From CAZTKP01 sp964614215 (GTDB taxonomy: Bacteria > UBP6 > UBA1177): a DNA stretch of 9,005 bases. The translations under genes and the position numbers were made by a program. The notes below the pieces were generated by a model. That model did no database searches and was not told the origin of the DNA. It saw only the letters and a list, made by a program, of their open reading frames with translations. Within the stretch, counting starts at the first letter, position 1. Each line of letters begins with the position of its first letter. This document shows positions 1 through 6,929 of the stretch, in pieces. The stretch spans positions 1-9,005 of the forward strand of contig CAZTKP010000112.1 of NCBI GenBank assembly GCA_964614215.1, in the 5' to 3' direction.

Positions 1-2298
1 CTTAAACGTGTTACAGGACTTACAGTTGTCGGCGGAAAGTACGTCTATGTTCGCGGAATGGGTGAGAGATATTCGAGCACACTGCTTAATGGTGCGACAC
101 TTCCAAGTCCCGAGCCTGAAAAGAGAGTTGTTCCTCTGGACATCTTTCCTGCGGGAATTCTTCAGAGCGTTGAAGTTCAGAAAACATTTCTCCCCGATAT
201 GCCTGGTGAATTCGGTGGCGGAGTCATCAAAATAAAGACCAAAGGTGTACCTGAAGATTTTTATGCATCACTTTCATACAGCATCGGTTTTGACTCTGAT
301 TCATTTAAATCCGGAATGACATACAACGGAGGAAAGCTGGACTGGCTGGGAGCCGATGACGGTGGAAGAGACATCCCTAAAGAAGTTGTCGACGCTACAA
401 AAGACGGAGTTCCGCTCAAAGGAAAAAGTAAATATTCCAATGACGGTTTTACTGACGAGGAACTTGAAAAGCTGGGAGAATCATTTCCCAACAAATGGAA
501 AACATATGAAAAGACGATCCTCCCGCAAATGGGATTTTCCTTCACAATAGGAGACAACTGGAAGTTTACAGGCGGGAAAGCCGGCGTTCTGGGTTCTTTT
601 TCGTACAAAAACGGAACAAGCTTGAAAGAAACCAAACTTAAAACCTATTCGTATTCAAGCGGAGAACTTAATTCCAGATCGAACTATACATACAATATAA
701 CGAGTAACTCGGTAAAGATGGGTGCGATACTTGATATGGGCCTTGAGCTTGGAAAACACACAAAGATCGGGAACACCTTTCTTATGCTCAGAACAAGCGA
801 TGACAAAGTGAGTGTCGCCGAAGGATTTGAAGCTGAGATAGGTGATGATTCCAGGACGACAAAGCTCAGGTGGGTGGAACAGATGCTCATTTCAGAGCAG
901 ATCCGCGGAAATCATAAAATCAAAGCGGCGGGAGATCTTGGAATTGACTGGCGGTACACATACAGCAGAGCTCAGATGAAGATGCCGGACAGCAGAATGT
1001 ACCGTTACGATTACTATTCAAATGAAGAGTTGTGGATGCTCACAAAAACAACAAAATCAAACGAGCGTGCTTATACAAGTCTTGTTGATAATAACCACGA
1101 TGTGGGAATTGATATCACTAAACCTTTTGAAATTTATAAAGAACTGGAATTTAAACTTAAATCAGGCTTCAACTTTGTCGCAAAGGACAGGGAGGTTGAC
1201 ACCAGAAGATTCGAGTTCAGTTTCAGGAACAGAGATTCCGAATATCTGTCACAGGATATGGAGTCGATTCTGGCTCCGGAGCAGATCTCCGTGGACAATG
1301 CAACGATCACCGAAGTTACAAGAAATACAGATAATTACATTGCCGACCAGTTTCTTATTTCAGCCTACCTCATGTTTGACTGGGAAATATGGAAGAACAT
1401 AATTCTTGTCGGTGGTATGAGATATGAAAGAAGTGATTACTCGGTTAAGACTTTCGAGCTTTATTCAAGTGATCCCGAGATAATTGAAAGTCCGCTTCAG
1501 TCTGATGATTTTCTTCCGGGAACATCACTTACCTTTAAACTTCCTCACGACATGCAGATAAGGCTCGGATATTCGATCACGGTTAACAGACCATCCCTGA
1601 AAGAGCTTTCAGCCGCAACGATGGATGACATTGAAGGCGGTGGAGAAACTCTAGGAAATCCGGAGCTTGATCAGGCGATGATACACAGTGCGGATTTCAG
1701 ATATGAATGGTATTTTTCAACAATGGAAAGTATGTCGGCGGCATTTTTCTTTAAACATTTTGAAAAACCTATCGAGCAGGTTTTCACTGACGCTTCCGGT
1801 GAATCAAAAACTTTTGAAAATGCTGAAATGGCACAGAATCTGGGAGTTGAGATCGAAGCAAGAAAGAACTTCGGGTTTATTCATGATGCTCTGGAAGATA
1901 TGTTCATCGCAGGAAACTTCAGCTATATCTATTCAAAAGTAAAAGTCAAAGGACAGGATGAAAGACCGCTTCAGGGGCAGTCTCCGTGGATACTCAATCT
2001 TCAGATGGGATATGACAACTCGGATCTGGGAACAGTTGTTACGGTTCTTTACAACATGTTCGGCAAAAGACTGGAGACACTTTCCGTCGTTGGCCCGCAC
2101 GCATGGGAAAGCCCGTGGCATCAGCTTGATTTTGTTGCAAGTCAGAGTTTTAAATACGGATTCAAACTTTCATTTAAAGCTAAGAACCTTATCGACCTTC
2201 CTTCAGAAGTCTATTACGAAGGTGAAGGGCTTAAAAAACTAAGAAGCTCCTATAAAAAAGGTCGTGAATTCTCTATCGGTCTGAGCTGGAAATATTGA
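1..2298 (+). CDS. TonB-dependent outer-membrane receptor, 5'-truncated by window
   Basis: The reading frame is open from base 1, so the true start lies upstream; 765 residues are visible, ending in TGA at 2296. Visible residues 1-82 match the later half of a plug domain: RGMGERYSSTLLNG (18-31), a PSPEPEKR segment (35-42), LDIFP (46-50), VEVQKTF (57-63) and PGEFGGGVIKIKTKG (68-82). The rest is rich in alternating aromatic/polar strands typical of a 22-strand barrel, and the chain ends in an aromatic residue (LSWKY), as outer-membrane barrels usually do for BAM recognition. Family knowledge: such receptors import scarce ligands using energy from TonB. The TonB box and any N-terminal extension lie outside the window. 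The substrate is unknown; I see no siderophore- or cobalamin-specific signature. A surface lipoprotein and a full TonB complex follow, which suggests one functional locus. Confidence 0.95.
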   Translation, partial: LKRVTGLTVVGGKYVYVRGMGERYSSTLLNGATLPSPEPEKRVVPLDIFPAGILQSVEVQKTFLPDMPGEFGGGVIKIKTKGVPEDFYASLSYSIGFDSDSFKSGMTYNGGKLDWLGADDGGRDIPKEVVDATKDGVPLKGKSKYSNDGFTDEELEKLGESFPNKWKTYEKTILPQMGFSFTIGDNWKFTGGKAGVLGSFSYKNGTSLKETKLKTYSYSSGELNSRSNYTYNITSNSVKMGAILDMGLELGKHTKIGNTFLMLRTSDDKVSVAEGFEAEIGDDSRTTKLRWVEQMLISEQIRGNHKIKAAGDLGIDWRYTYSRAQMKMPDSRMYRYDYYSNEELWMLTKTTKSNERAYTSLVDNNHDVGIDITKPFEIYKELEFKLKSGFNFVAKDREVDTRRFEFSFRNRDSEYLSQDMESILAPEQISVDNATITEVTRNTDNYIADQFLISAYLMFDWEIWKNIILVGGMRYERSDYSVKTFELYSSDPEIIESPLQSDDFLPGTSLTFKLPHDMQIRLGYSITVNRPSLKELSAATMDDIEGGGETLGNPELDQAMIHSADFRYEWYFSTMESMSAAFFFKHFEKPIEQVFTDASGESKTFENAEMAQNLGVEIEARKNFGFIHDALEDMFIAGNFSYIYSKVKVKGQDERPLQGQSPWILNLQMGYDNSDLGTVVTVLYNMFGKRLETLSVVGPHAWESPWHQLDFVASQSFKYGFKLSFKAKNLIDLPSEVYYEGEGLKKLRSSYKKGREFSIGLSWKY

Positions 2299-2334
2299 CC
2301 TCTCTTAAAATTTCACAAATCAAAATATTCGGTT

Positions 2335-2394
2335 CGTAGGGGTCGATCTATGTATCGACCCGAGATTGGGCTGATACACGGATCAGCCCCTACG
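2335..2394. repeat. Paired inverted palindromic units (REP/MITE-like)
   Basis: Two 27-nt units (2335-2361 and 2368-2394) lie in opposite orientation around a 6-nt spacer. Each begins, read inward, with CGTAGGGG, giving perfect 8-bp outer arms (2335-2342 with 2387-2394). Each unit also folds by itself: GGGTCGAT at 2340-2347 pairs with 2354-2361 around a 6-nt loop, and GGGCTGAT at 2368-2375 pairs with 2382-2389 around a 6-nt loop. After reverse-complementing one unit, 21 of 27 positions agree, and the four stem differences form two compensated base-pair changes. This looks like a mobile or selected palindromic repeat of the REP type. It starts 36 nt after the receptor stop codon and could also act as a transcription barrier. 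It is not a classical intrinsic terminator, because no U-tract directly follows. Confidence 0.75.
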
Positions 2395-2579
2395 TCGGAA
2401 AATTCCAGGTTCCTTCTTTTCATCATTTTTTAGCACTATCTTTTCAGTTTTCTAATTGGTCACTCATCACATCTTAACATTCAGGCATTAATTTTCACAC
2501 AGACTGATCAGAGCGAAACGCGGGATCAAGTGTTCTTTGAGTTTGTATTTTAAACCGTAATTTATTTTGGAGACAAACA

Positions 2580-4124
2580 ATGAAGAAAAAAGCTATCTTA
2601 CTTGCTATCATCGCAGTACTTGTCCTCTTCGCGGGAACTGCCTGCGGTGATGATGACGACGAAGGAAACACAGGGAACACAGGAAACACTGGTGACACAG
2701 GCGACACAGGCGACACAGGAAACACAGGTGACACCGGCGACACAGGAAACACAGGTGACACAGGAAACACTGGTGACACAGGTAACACTGGTGACACAGG
2801 TAACACAGGAAACACAGGAAACACTGGTGACACAGGAAACACTGGCAACACAGGTGACACAGCAGCAGGTTGTCCGGAGTGGGCAGAAGAGCTTGCAGAA
2901 GGTGTTTGTAAAGTTTCAGGTCCGGATCCTATCACAGAAGACATTACTTTTACTTCTGACATCATCTGGGTTCTTGAGGATGCAGTAACGATCGGTGAAA
3001 ATGATGAAGATCCGACAGCTACAATTAAAACAGCCACTCTTACAATTGAAAAAGGAACAAGGATCGAAGGTCTTGAAGGAAGAAACTTTCTCGTAATTAA
3101 CAGAGGAAGTAAGATCATGGCAGAAGGAACAAAGGACGATCCTATCGTTTTCACATCTGCAAAAGAAGATGGAAAAAGAGCAAGAGGCGACTGGGGCGGA
3201 GTTCTCATCAACGGTTGGGCTCCTGTAAACTGTGGCGGAAGCACTACTCCTTGTCAGAGACAGGCTGAGACCGGCGTAGAATGGTACGGCGGAGATAAGG
3301 CTGATGACAACAGCGGTGTTATTAAATATGTAAGAATTGAATTCTCAGGTTACAAGATCAATTCAGAAAAAGAGTTCAACGGTCTTACACTTGAAGGTGT
3401 CGGAAACGGAACAACTATTGAGAATATTCACATCCACATGGGCAGCGATGATGCTATTGAGTTCTTCGGCGGAACAGCTAATGCAAAATACATTCTCTGT
3501 ACCGGTTCAGCTGATGACAACCTTGACTGGACGTTCGGATACAGCGGAAAGATCCAGCACGTAATGATCGAGCAGTACGAAGATGATGCAGACAGAGGTA
3601 TCGAAGCTGATACAAACAGCAAAAAGCTGGATGATACACCGGTTTCAACACCGATAGTTTCAAACATTACAATAATCGGTCAGTCAAACGCAAACTCAGG
3701 TATCACATTCAGAGCAGGTAGCGGCGGAGAAGTTCACAATGCTATTATTACAGGAAGCCCTGAATGTATAGACATCGATGAAGCTCAGACCTTTGCTTAT
3801 GCAGAGGACGGAACGCTTGCAATGCAGAACACAATTCTTAACTGTGCTGTAAGTTATGAAGAAGATGATGAGGAAGATGAGAACGAGAATCCTATCGAAG
3901 ATGCATGGCCGACTGATGGTAACACTCTTCAGGCATGGTTCGAAGGTCAGTCAGGAAACACAGTTGCTGATCCTATGCTTGAGAACTGGCTTCCTAAGAC
4001 TGGTTCACCTGCTCTTGGAAACGGCGTAGTTCCTTCAGACTCTTTCTTTGATGATGTAGATTACATCGGAGCCTTCGGTGACACAGACTGGACAGAAGGC
4101 TGGACAGAATTTCCTAAAAACTAA
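2580..4124 (+). CDS. Lipoprotein with Gly-Xaa-Thr stalk and beta-helix-like body
   Basis: 514 residues. The ATG has a GGAG ribosome site (2569-2572) 7 nt upstream. An SPII signal (MKKK, then hydrophobic residues 5-18) ends at a lipobox-like AGTAC with Cys22 as the lipidated residue; Asp24-27 follow. Residues 29-94 are 22 uninterrupted Gly-(Asn/Asp)-Thr triplets, a probable stalk. From about residue 98 the body resembles proteins with repeated short beta strands: TLTIEKGTRIEGL, then a segment around INRGSKIMAEGTKDDPIVFTS, GDWGGVLING, NGLTLEGVGNGTTIENIHI, DDAIEFFGG. These are typical of a right-handed parallel beta-helix family often annotated only as lipoprotein. Cysteines 98, 110, 218, 225, 307, 396 and 422 could form disulfides. 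Residues 427-436 are very acidic. It is probably anchored in the outer membrane and may serve the adjacent receptor. Binding to a ligand is inference. Confidence 0.85.
   Translation: MKKKAILLAIIAVLVLFAGTACGDDDDEGNTGNTGNTGDTGDTGDTGNTGDTGDTGNTGDTGNTGDTGNTGDTGNTGNTGNTGDTGNTGNTGDTAAGCPEWAEELAEGVCKVSGPDPITEDITFTSDIIWVLEDAVTIGENDEDPTATIKTATLTIEKGTRIEGLEGRNFLVINRGSKIMAEGTKDDPIVFTSAKEDGKRARGDWGGVLINGWAPVNCGGSTTPCQRQAETGVEWYGGDKADDNSGVIKYVRIEFSGYKINSEKEFNGLTLEGVGNGTTIENIHIHMGSDDAIEFFGGTANAKYILCTGSADDNLDWTFGYSGKIQHVMIEQYEDDADRGIEADTNSKKLDDTPVSTPIVSNITIIGQSNANSGITFRAGSGGEVHNAIITGSPECIDIDEAQTFAYAEDGTLAMQNTILNCAVSYEEDDEEDENENPIEDAWPTDGNTLQAWFEGQSGNTVADPMLENWLPKTGSPALGNGVVPSDSFFDDVDYIGAFGDTDWTEGWTEFPKN
2664..2861 (+). 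repeat. Tandem Gly-(Asn/Asp)-Thr coding repeat, 22 triplets
   Basis: A 198-nt array of 9-nt units, of the types GGAAACACA and GGTGACACA, encodes residues 29-94 of the lipoprotein. There are 12 Asn triplets and 10 Asp triplets in irregular order, with no break in the Gly every-third-residue period. Because the unit length is a multiple of three and contains no stop in any frame, the same stretch produces long spurious open frames on both strands. Such near-identical short units are prone to length change by replication slippage, always in frame. Confidence 0.95.
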
Positions 4125-4139
4125 TCAGGGACATCTAAA

Positions 4140-4955
4140 ATGAGAACTGAAAATCATAAAGCGGGGGGGGTACCCCCTGCAACTTTTTGTTTAAACGGCG
4201 TTAAGCAATTGTTAATCCTGGCATTTTTGTTGTCAGGAACTTTTGTGCTTCGGGGCGGTGAAGTTGAAGAGCTTACATCAGAGCTGGTGGAGATGAGAAC
4301 AGAGGTCGAAACTCTGCAGAATGAGCTTGATATAGCCAAGAACGAACTGCGCAACAGGATCAAGTCAGTTGAGATCAGTAAGGCGGAGATAAAAAACGAG
4401 ATCCAACGTGAAAATCTCAAGATCAAGCAGCTTAGACTTGCGATCGCACAGAAAAGAGCGACTAGCGGAGATACAGGTGATGAGGAAAAAAAGCTCATTG
4501 AAGTTTTCAATGCTTCAGCAGCAGACCTTAAAACTTATATCAACGATTCTCTTCCTTTTAAGACAGAAGGAAGACTAAACGCGCTTAAAGAGATCGAGGA
4601 TCAACTGACAGGCAAGGCGATATCTCCGTTCAGAGCAATTTCAAGACTGTGGTCTTTTTACGAAGATGAGTTCAGACTTACCAGAGAGAATGGAATTTTT
4701 GCTCAGCCGATGCAGCTTGACGGCACGAAGAGAATAGTACAGATAGCAAGAATTGGTATGGTTACGGCTTACTATAAATACGGCGAAGAGAATTTCGGAA
4801 TATTTATCAGAAAAGACGGAAAGTGGCAGACAAAAGAACTTACTGAAAAAGAACAGAAAAAGCAGGTTGAGTATCTCTTTGAATCTCTGAAAAAGCAGAT
4901 CAGAGCAGGTTATTTCGAGCTTCCTGTGCTTAAGGTTCTGGAGGTAGGCAAATGA
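4140..4955 (+). CDS. DUF3450-like periplasmic coiled-coil protein of TonB2-type operon
   Basis: 271 residues. The ATG at 4140 is preceded by AGGG (4127-4130) with a 9-nt spacer, and the gene begins 15 nt after the lipoprotein stop. A hydrophobic segment (about residues 24-38) serves as signal peptide or anchor, but it follows an unusually long N-region of about 23 residues (see the separate entry at 4161-4199). Residues 42-110 are heptad-rich coiled coil. The C-terminal globular part holds the features I associate with DUF3450: a LPF segment, a conserved arginine-rich helix, FRLTRENGIFAQPMQLDG and a following IARIGMVTAYYKYG strand region. Family knowledge: DUF3450 genes commonly open TtpC-ExbB-ExbD-TonB operons, and the product is thought to be periplasmic. 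Its biochemical role is not established. The stop overlaps the next start by ATGA, so translation is probably coupled. Confidence 0.8.
   Translation: MRTENHKAGGVPPATFCLNGVKQLLILAFLLSGTFVLRGGEVEELTSELVEMRTEVETLQNELDIAKNELRNRIKSVEISKAEIKNEIQRENLKIKQLRLAIAQKRATSGDTGDEEKKLIEVFNASAADLKTYINDSLPFKTEGRLNALKEIEDQLTGKAISPFRAISRLWSFYEDEFRLTRENGIFAQPMQLDGTKRIVQIARIGMVTAYYKYGEENFGIFIRKDGKWQTKELTEKEQKKQVEYLFESLKKQIRAGYFELPVLKVLEVGK
4161..4199 (+). repeat. Probable 39-nt in-frame insert with 8-G tract and GGGGGTACCCCC palindrome
   Basis: This segment encodes residues 8-20 of the DUF3450 protein (AGGVPPATFCLNG), which do not look like a signal-peptide N-region. It contains a run of eight G (4163-4170), a perfect 12-bp palindrome (4166-4177) and GTTTAAAC (4189-4196). 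Removing exactly these 39 nt leaves MRTENHKVKQLLILAFLL, a normal signal-peptide start in the same frame. I infer a small inserted palindromic element. No clear target duplication is visible, and the exact borders are uncertain. Confidence 0.4.
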
Positions 4956-6322
4956 GAAAGATATTTCTGATAACAGCACTTATTATCCTTGCTTCCTGGT
5001 TTACGGTTTCAGGAGCTCCGAAAACATCAAGTGCATTAAAAAAAGCCTATAAAAAAGAGTTCGCTTTCCTCGAAGCTCAGAAAAAGGCGCTTCAAAGCAG
5101 GATTGAAAAGTTCAGGGACGAGTCTGACAGCAAGGTTAAGCTCGCGGAAAAGGAACTTGAAGCACTTCAGGATGAACTTCTGCAGCTCAGTGTGACATCG
5201 GATTCGCTTCAGACAGCTCTTATCGAAGCGGAAAGAGAAAGCTCGGTAACTGTCGAAAAACGCGATGTCGTTGTAAACACGATAGAGCAGGCGGAAGTCA
5301 CTCTTGGGAAACACGGTATTAAAACTGAAAAATCCGAAGGAATGAAACCTGAGGAAGGTCCTGCGGTTCTTGAGAACTATTTTAAGAAGGCAGGCGGAAT
5401 TTTAAGAGAAGTATCTCAGGTTAGTAAAGTTGAAGGCGAGTTCTATCTTACAAGCGGTGAAGCTGTGAAAGGCGACATTTATAAAATTGGTTCAGTCGCT
5501 GCATACGGAGTCAGTCCAAAGGGAAGCGGTGCACTTGCTCCTGCAGGAAACTCAGCTTTTAAGATATGGCCTGTGAATGTCACGGAAACTGTTAACAAAG
5601 TGACATCAGGACAGTTCATCAATTCAGCGGGAATGTTCATTTTCGAGTCTCTTGAAAAGGAGATAAACAAGAAAGAAGCAAAAGGTCCGATGGATGTTGT
5701 CAGAGCCGGCGGAACAATTGCATGGGTCATAGTATTTCTCGGAATGTTCACAGTTCTTCTGATAATTTTAAGGATCGCGTTCCTTAGAAATGCGGCACAG
5801 AATACACACAAGCTTATCGGAAAAATTGAGACTCCTGTTAAAGATAAGAACATTGAATCAGCTATTACACTCTGCCAGCAGAATAAGGGTGCGATCTCAA
5901 GGGTTCTTGCGGCTACACTTAGAAACATTGACAGGGACAGTGAGCACATTGAGGACATCATTTCCGAGTCAATTCTTCATGAGAACACATGGCTTGACAG
6001 GTTCGGTTCACTTATCCTTGTTTTTGCAGCGGTTGCTCCGCTTCTGGGACTTCTCGGAACTGTTACGGGAATGATATCGACCTTTGATATTATCACAGAG
6101 TTCGGAACTGGTGATCCAAAACTTCTTTCAAGCGGTATTTCCGAAGCGCTTATTACAACTGAACTGGGACTTATCGTTGCAATTCCGTCGCTTCTTTTCG
6201 GAAACCTGCTTTCAGGCTGGGCATCCAACATCAAAAGTGACATGGAACAGGCTGCTCTTCACGTGATAAATATCTACAGGAATTCCGGAAAGAAAGAGAT
6301 GGAGGCTAAAGTTGGTCAGTAA
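4952..6322 (+). CDS. ttpC: TtpC-like long MotA/TolQ/ExbB proton-channel protein
   Basis: 456 residues. The ATG overlaps the preceding stop by 4 nt and has a strong GGAGGT (4940-4945) 6 nt upstream. There is a cleavable signal peptide with a likely cut after Ser-Gly-Ala22, then a long charged coiled coil (about 27-118), a small periplasmic beta region with GEFYLTSGEAVKGDIY and a glycine/alanine-rich loop, then a first membrane segment (about 254-277). The MotA/TolQ/ExbB module follows, with membrane helices around 354-375 (AAVAPLLGLLGTVTGM) and 399-420. Thr370, Glu398 and Thr403 align by eye with Thr148, Glu176 and Thr181 of E. coli ExbB, which are important in the proton-conducting pore. Vibrio TtpC has this length and architecture and is needed for TonB2 function. 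The long periplasmic part probably contacts TonB or DUF3450. The symbol is assigned by architecture and context. Confidence 0.88.
   Translation: MRKIFLITALIILASWFTVSGAPKTSSALKKAYKKEFAFLEAQKKALQSRIEKFRDESDSKVKLAEKELEALQDELLQLSVTSDSLQTALIEAERESSVTVEKRDVVVNTIEQAEVTLGKHGIKTEKSEGMKPEEGPAVLENYFKKAGGILREVSQVSKVEGEFYLTSGEAVKGDIYKIGSVAAYGVSPKGSGALAPAGNSAFKIWPVNVTETVNKVTSGQFINSAGMFIFESLEKEINKKEAKGPMDVVRAGGTIAWVIVFLGMFTVLLIILRIAFLRNAAQNTHKLIGKIETPVKDKNIESAITLCQQNKGAISRVLAATLRNIDRDSEHIEDIISESILHENTWLDRFGSLILVFAAVAPLLGLLGTVTGMISTFDIITEFGTGDPKLLSSGISEALITTELGLIVAIPSLLFGNLLSGWASNIKSDMEQAALHVINIYRNSGKKEMEAKVGQ
6301..6305 (+). promoter_or_regulatory. Ribosome binding site deciding the TTG start of exbB
   Basis: GGAGG lies 6 nt upstream of TTG at 6312, inside the end of the preceding gene. 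A rival site, GGGAGG at 6356-6361, sits 7 nt before an in-frame ATG at 6369. I prefer the TTG because the extra residues FLDEILGYLLKGGFV resemble the N-terminus that ExbB proteins of this class normally carry before the first membrane helix. Confidence 0.6.
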
Positions 6323-6929
6323 CTTTCTTGACGAAATACTGGGTTATCTCTTAAAGGGAGGATTTGTCATGATGCCGCTTGCAGTTGCAACGGCGATTCT
6401 GTGGTACGCACTTGGACACAGGTTCTACACGATCAGAAGAGGAACAAAGAGATCTGTAAGGGATCTGCTTCGTGTGGCCCAAGAGAAAAAGCAGCTCACT
6501 TCAAGAGGAATCCTTGACAGCGCTGTAACTATTGCTCTTCAAATTAAAGAACATTCAACAGACTACCTCAGAGATGAGCTTGACGATGCTCTGTTTCCTC
6601 TTTTAAGGGAGATCTCAAAATACAAAAAGCTTGTTGCAACTATTGTTATGGTCGCTCCGCTTCTGGGACTTCTGGGAACTGTTACAGGCATGATAGAAAC
6701 ATTTGATTCCCTCGGAGATATGTCGCTTTACTCACAGTCCGGTGGTATTGCCGGCGGAATTTCACAGGCACTTTTTACAACTCAGATGGGACTTGCAGTT
6801 GCGGTTCCGGGACTTGTGGTGGGAAGGATCCTTGAAAGAAGAGAGATGAATCTTGTCAGAGAGATAGCGCAGTTAAAAGACTTTCTGTGTACGAGCGAAA
6901 AAGAATCAGGAGAAAAAGATGAAGTATAG
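6312..6929 (+). CDS. exbB: ExbB, proton-channel subunit of TonB complex
   Basis: 205 residues from a TTG start that overlaps the upstream gene by 11 nt. There are three membrane helices in the compact ExbB layout: about 17-36 (FVMMPLAVATAILWYALGHR), 108-128 (containing VAPLLGLLGTVTGMI) and 150-172 (containing SQALFTTQMGLAVAVPGLV), with the cytoplasmic loop between the first and second. Thr123 and Thr157 align by eye with Thr148 and Thr181 of E. coli ExbB. The position of Glu176 is Gln152 here, whereas the TtpC-like neighbour keeps Glu. Known role: an ExbB pentamer surrounds ExbD and converts the proton gradient into motion of TonB. Here it presumably works together with the TtpC-like protein. 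An alternative start is ATG 6369, which would give 186 residues and lose part of the N-terminal helix. Confidence 0.92.
   Translation: MVSNFLDEILGYLLKGGFVMMPLAVATAILWYALGHRFYTIRRGTKRSVRDLLRVAQEKKQLTSRGILDSAVTIALQIKEHSTDYLRDELDDALFPLLREISKYKKLVATIVMVAPLLGLLGTVTGMIETFDSLGDMSLYSQSGGIAGGISQALFTTQMGLAVAVPGLVVGRILERREMNLVREIAQLKDFLCTSEKESGEKDEV

Noticed and set aside
2335..2394. Classical intrinsic terminator after the receptor gene
   Set aside because: Stable hairpins are present but no T-run follows directly; the first T-rich stretch (about 2410-2432) is about 15 nt or more away. I kept it as a palindromic repeat with possible terminator effect.
2537..2563. Sigma-70-like promoter (TTGAGT with TAATTT) before the lipoprotein gene
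   Set aside because: The spacing is 15 nt and the -10 match is poor; the region is AT-rich, so chance matches are expected. A promoter in 2395-2570 is likely, but I cannot place it.
2664..2861. CRISPR array or calcium-binding RTX repeat
   Set aside because: The units are contiguous 9-nt coding blocks without spacers, and the peptide lacks the GGxGxD pattern of RTX nonapeptides.
2602..2988. Plus-strand frame rich in Thr-Gln-Glu/Val-Thr-Gln inside the lipoprotein gene
   Set aside because: It is a shifted reading of the same 9-nt repeat and ends soon after the repeat ends.
2495..3244. Long open frame on the minus strand with Pro-Val-Phe/Ser-Pro repeats
   Set aside because: It is the antisense reading of the Gly-Xaa-Thr repeat, which has no stop in any frame. 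It has no ribosome site or recognisable domain, and the plus-strand lipoprotein is well supported.
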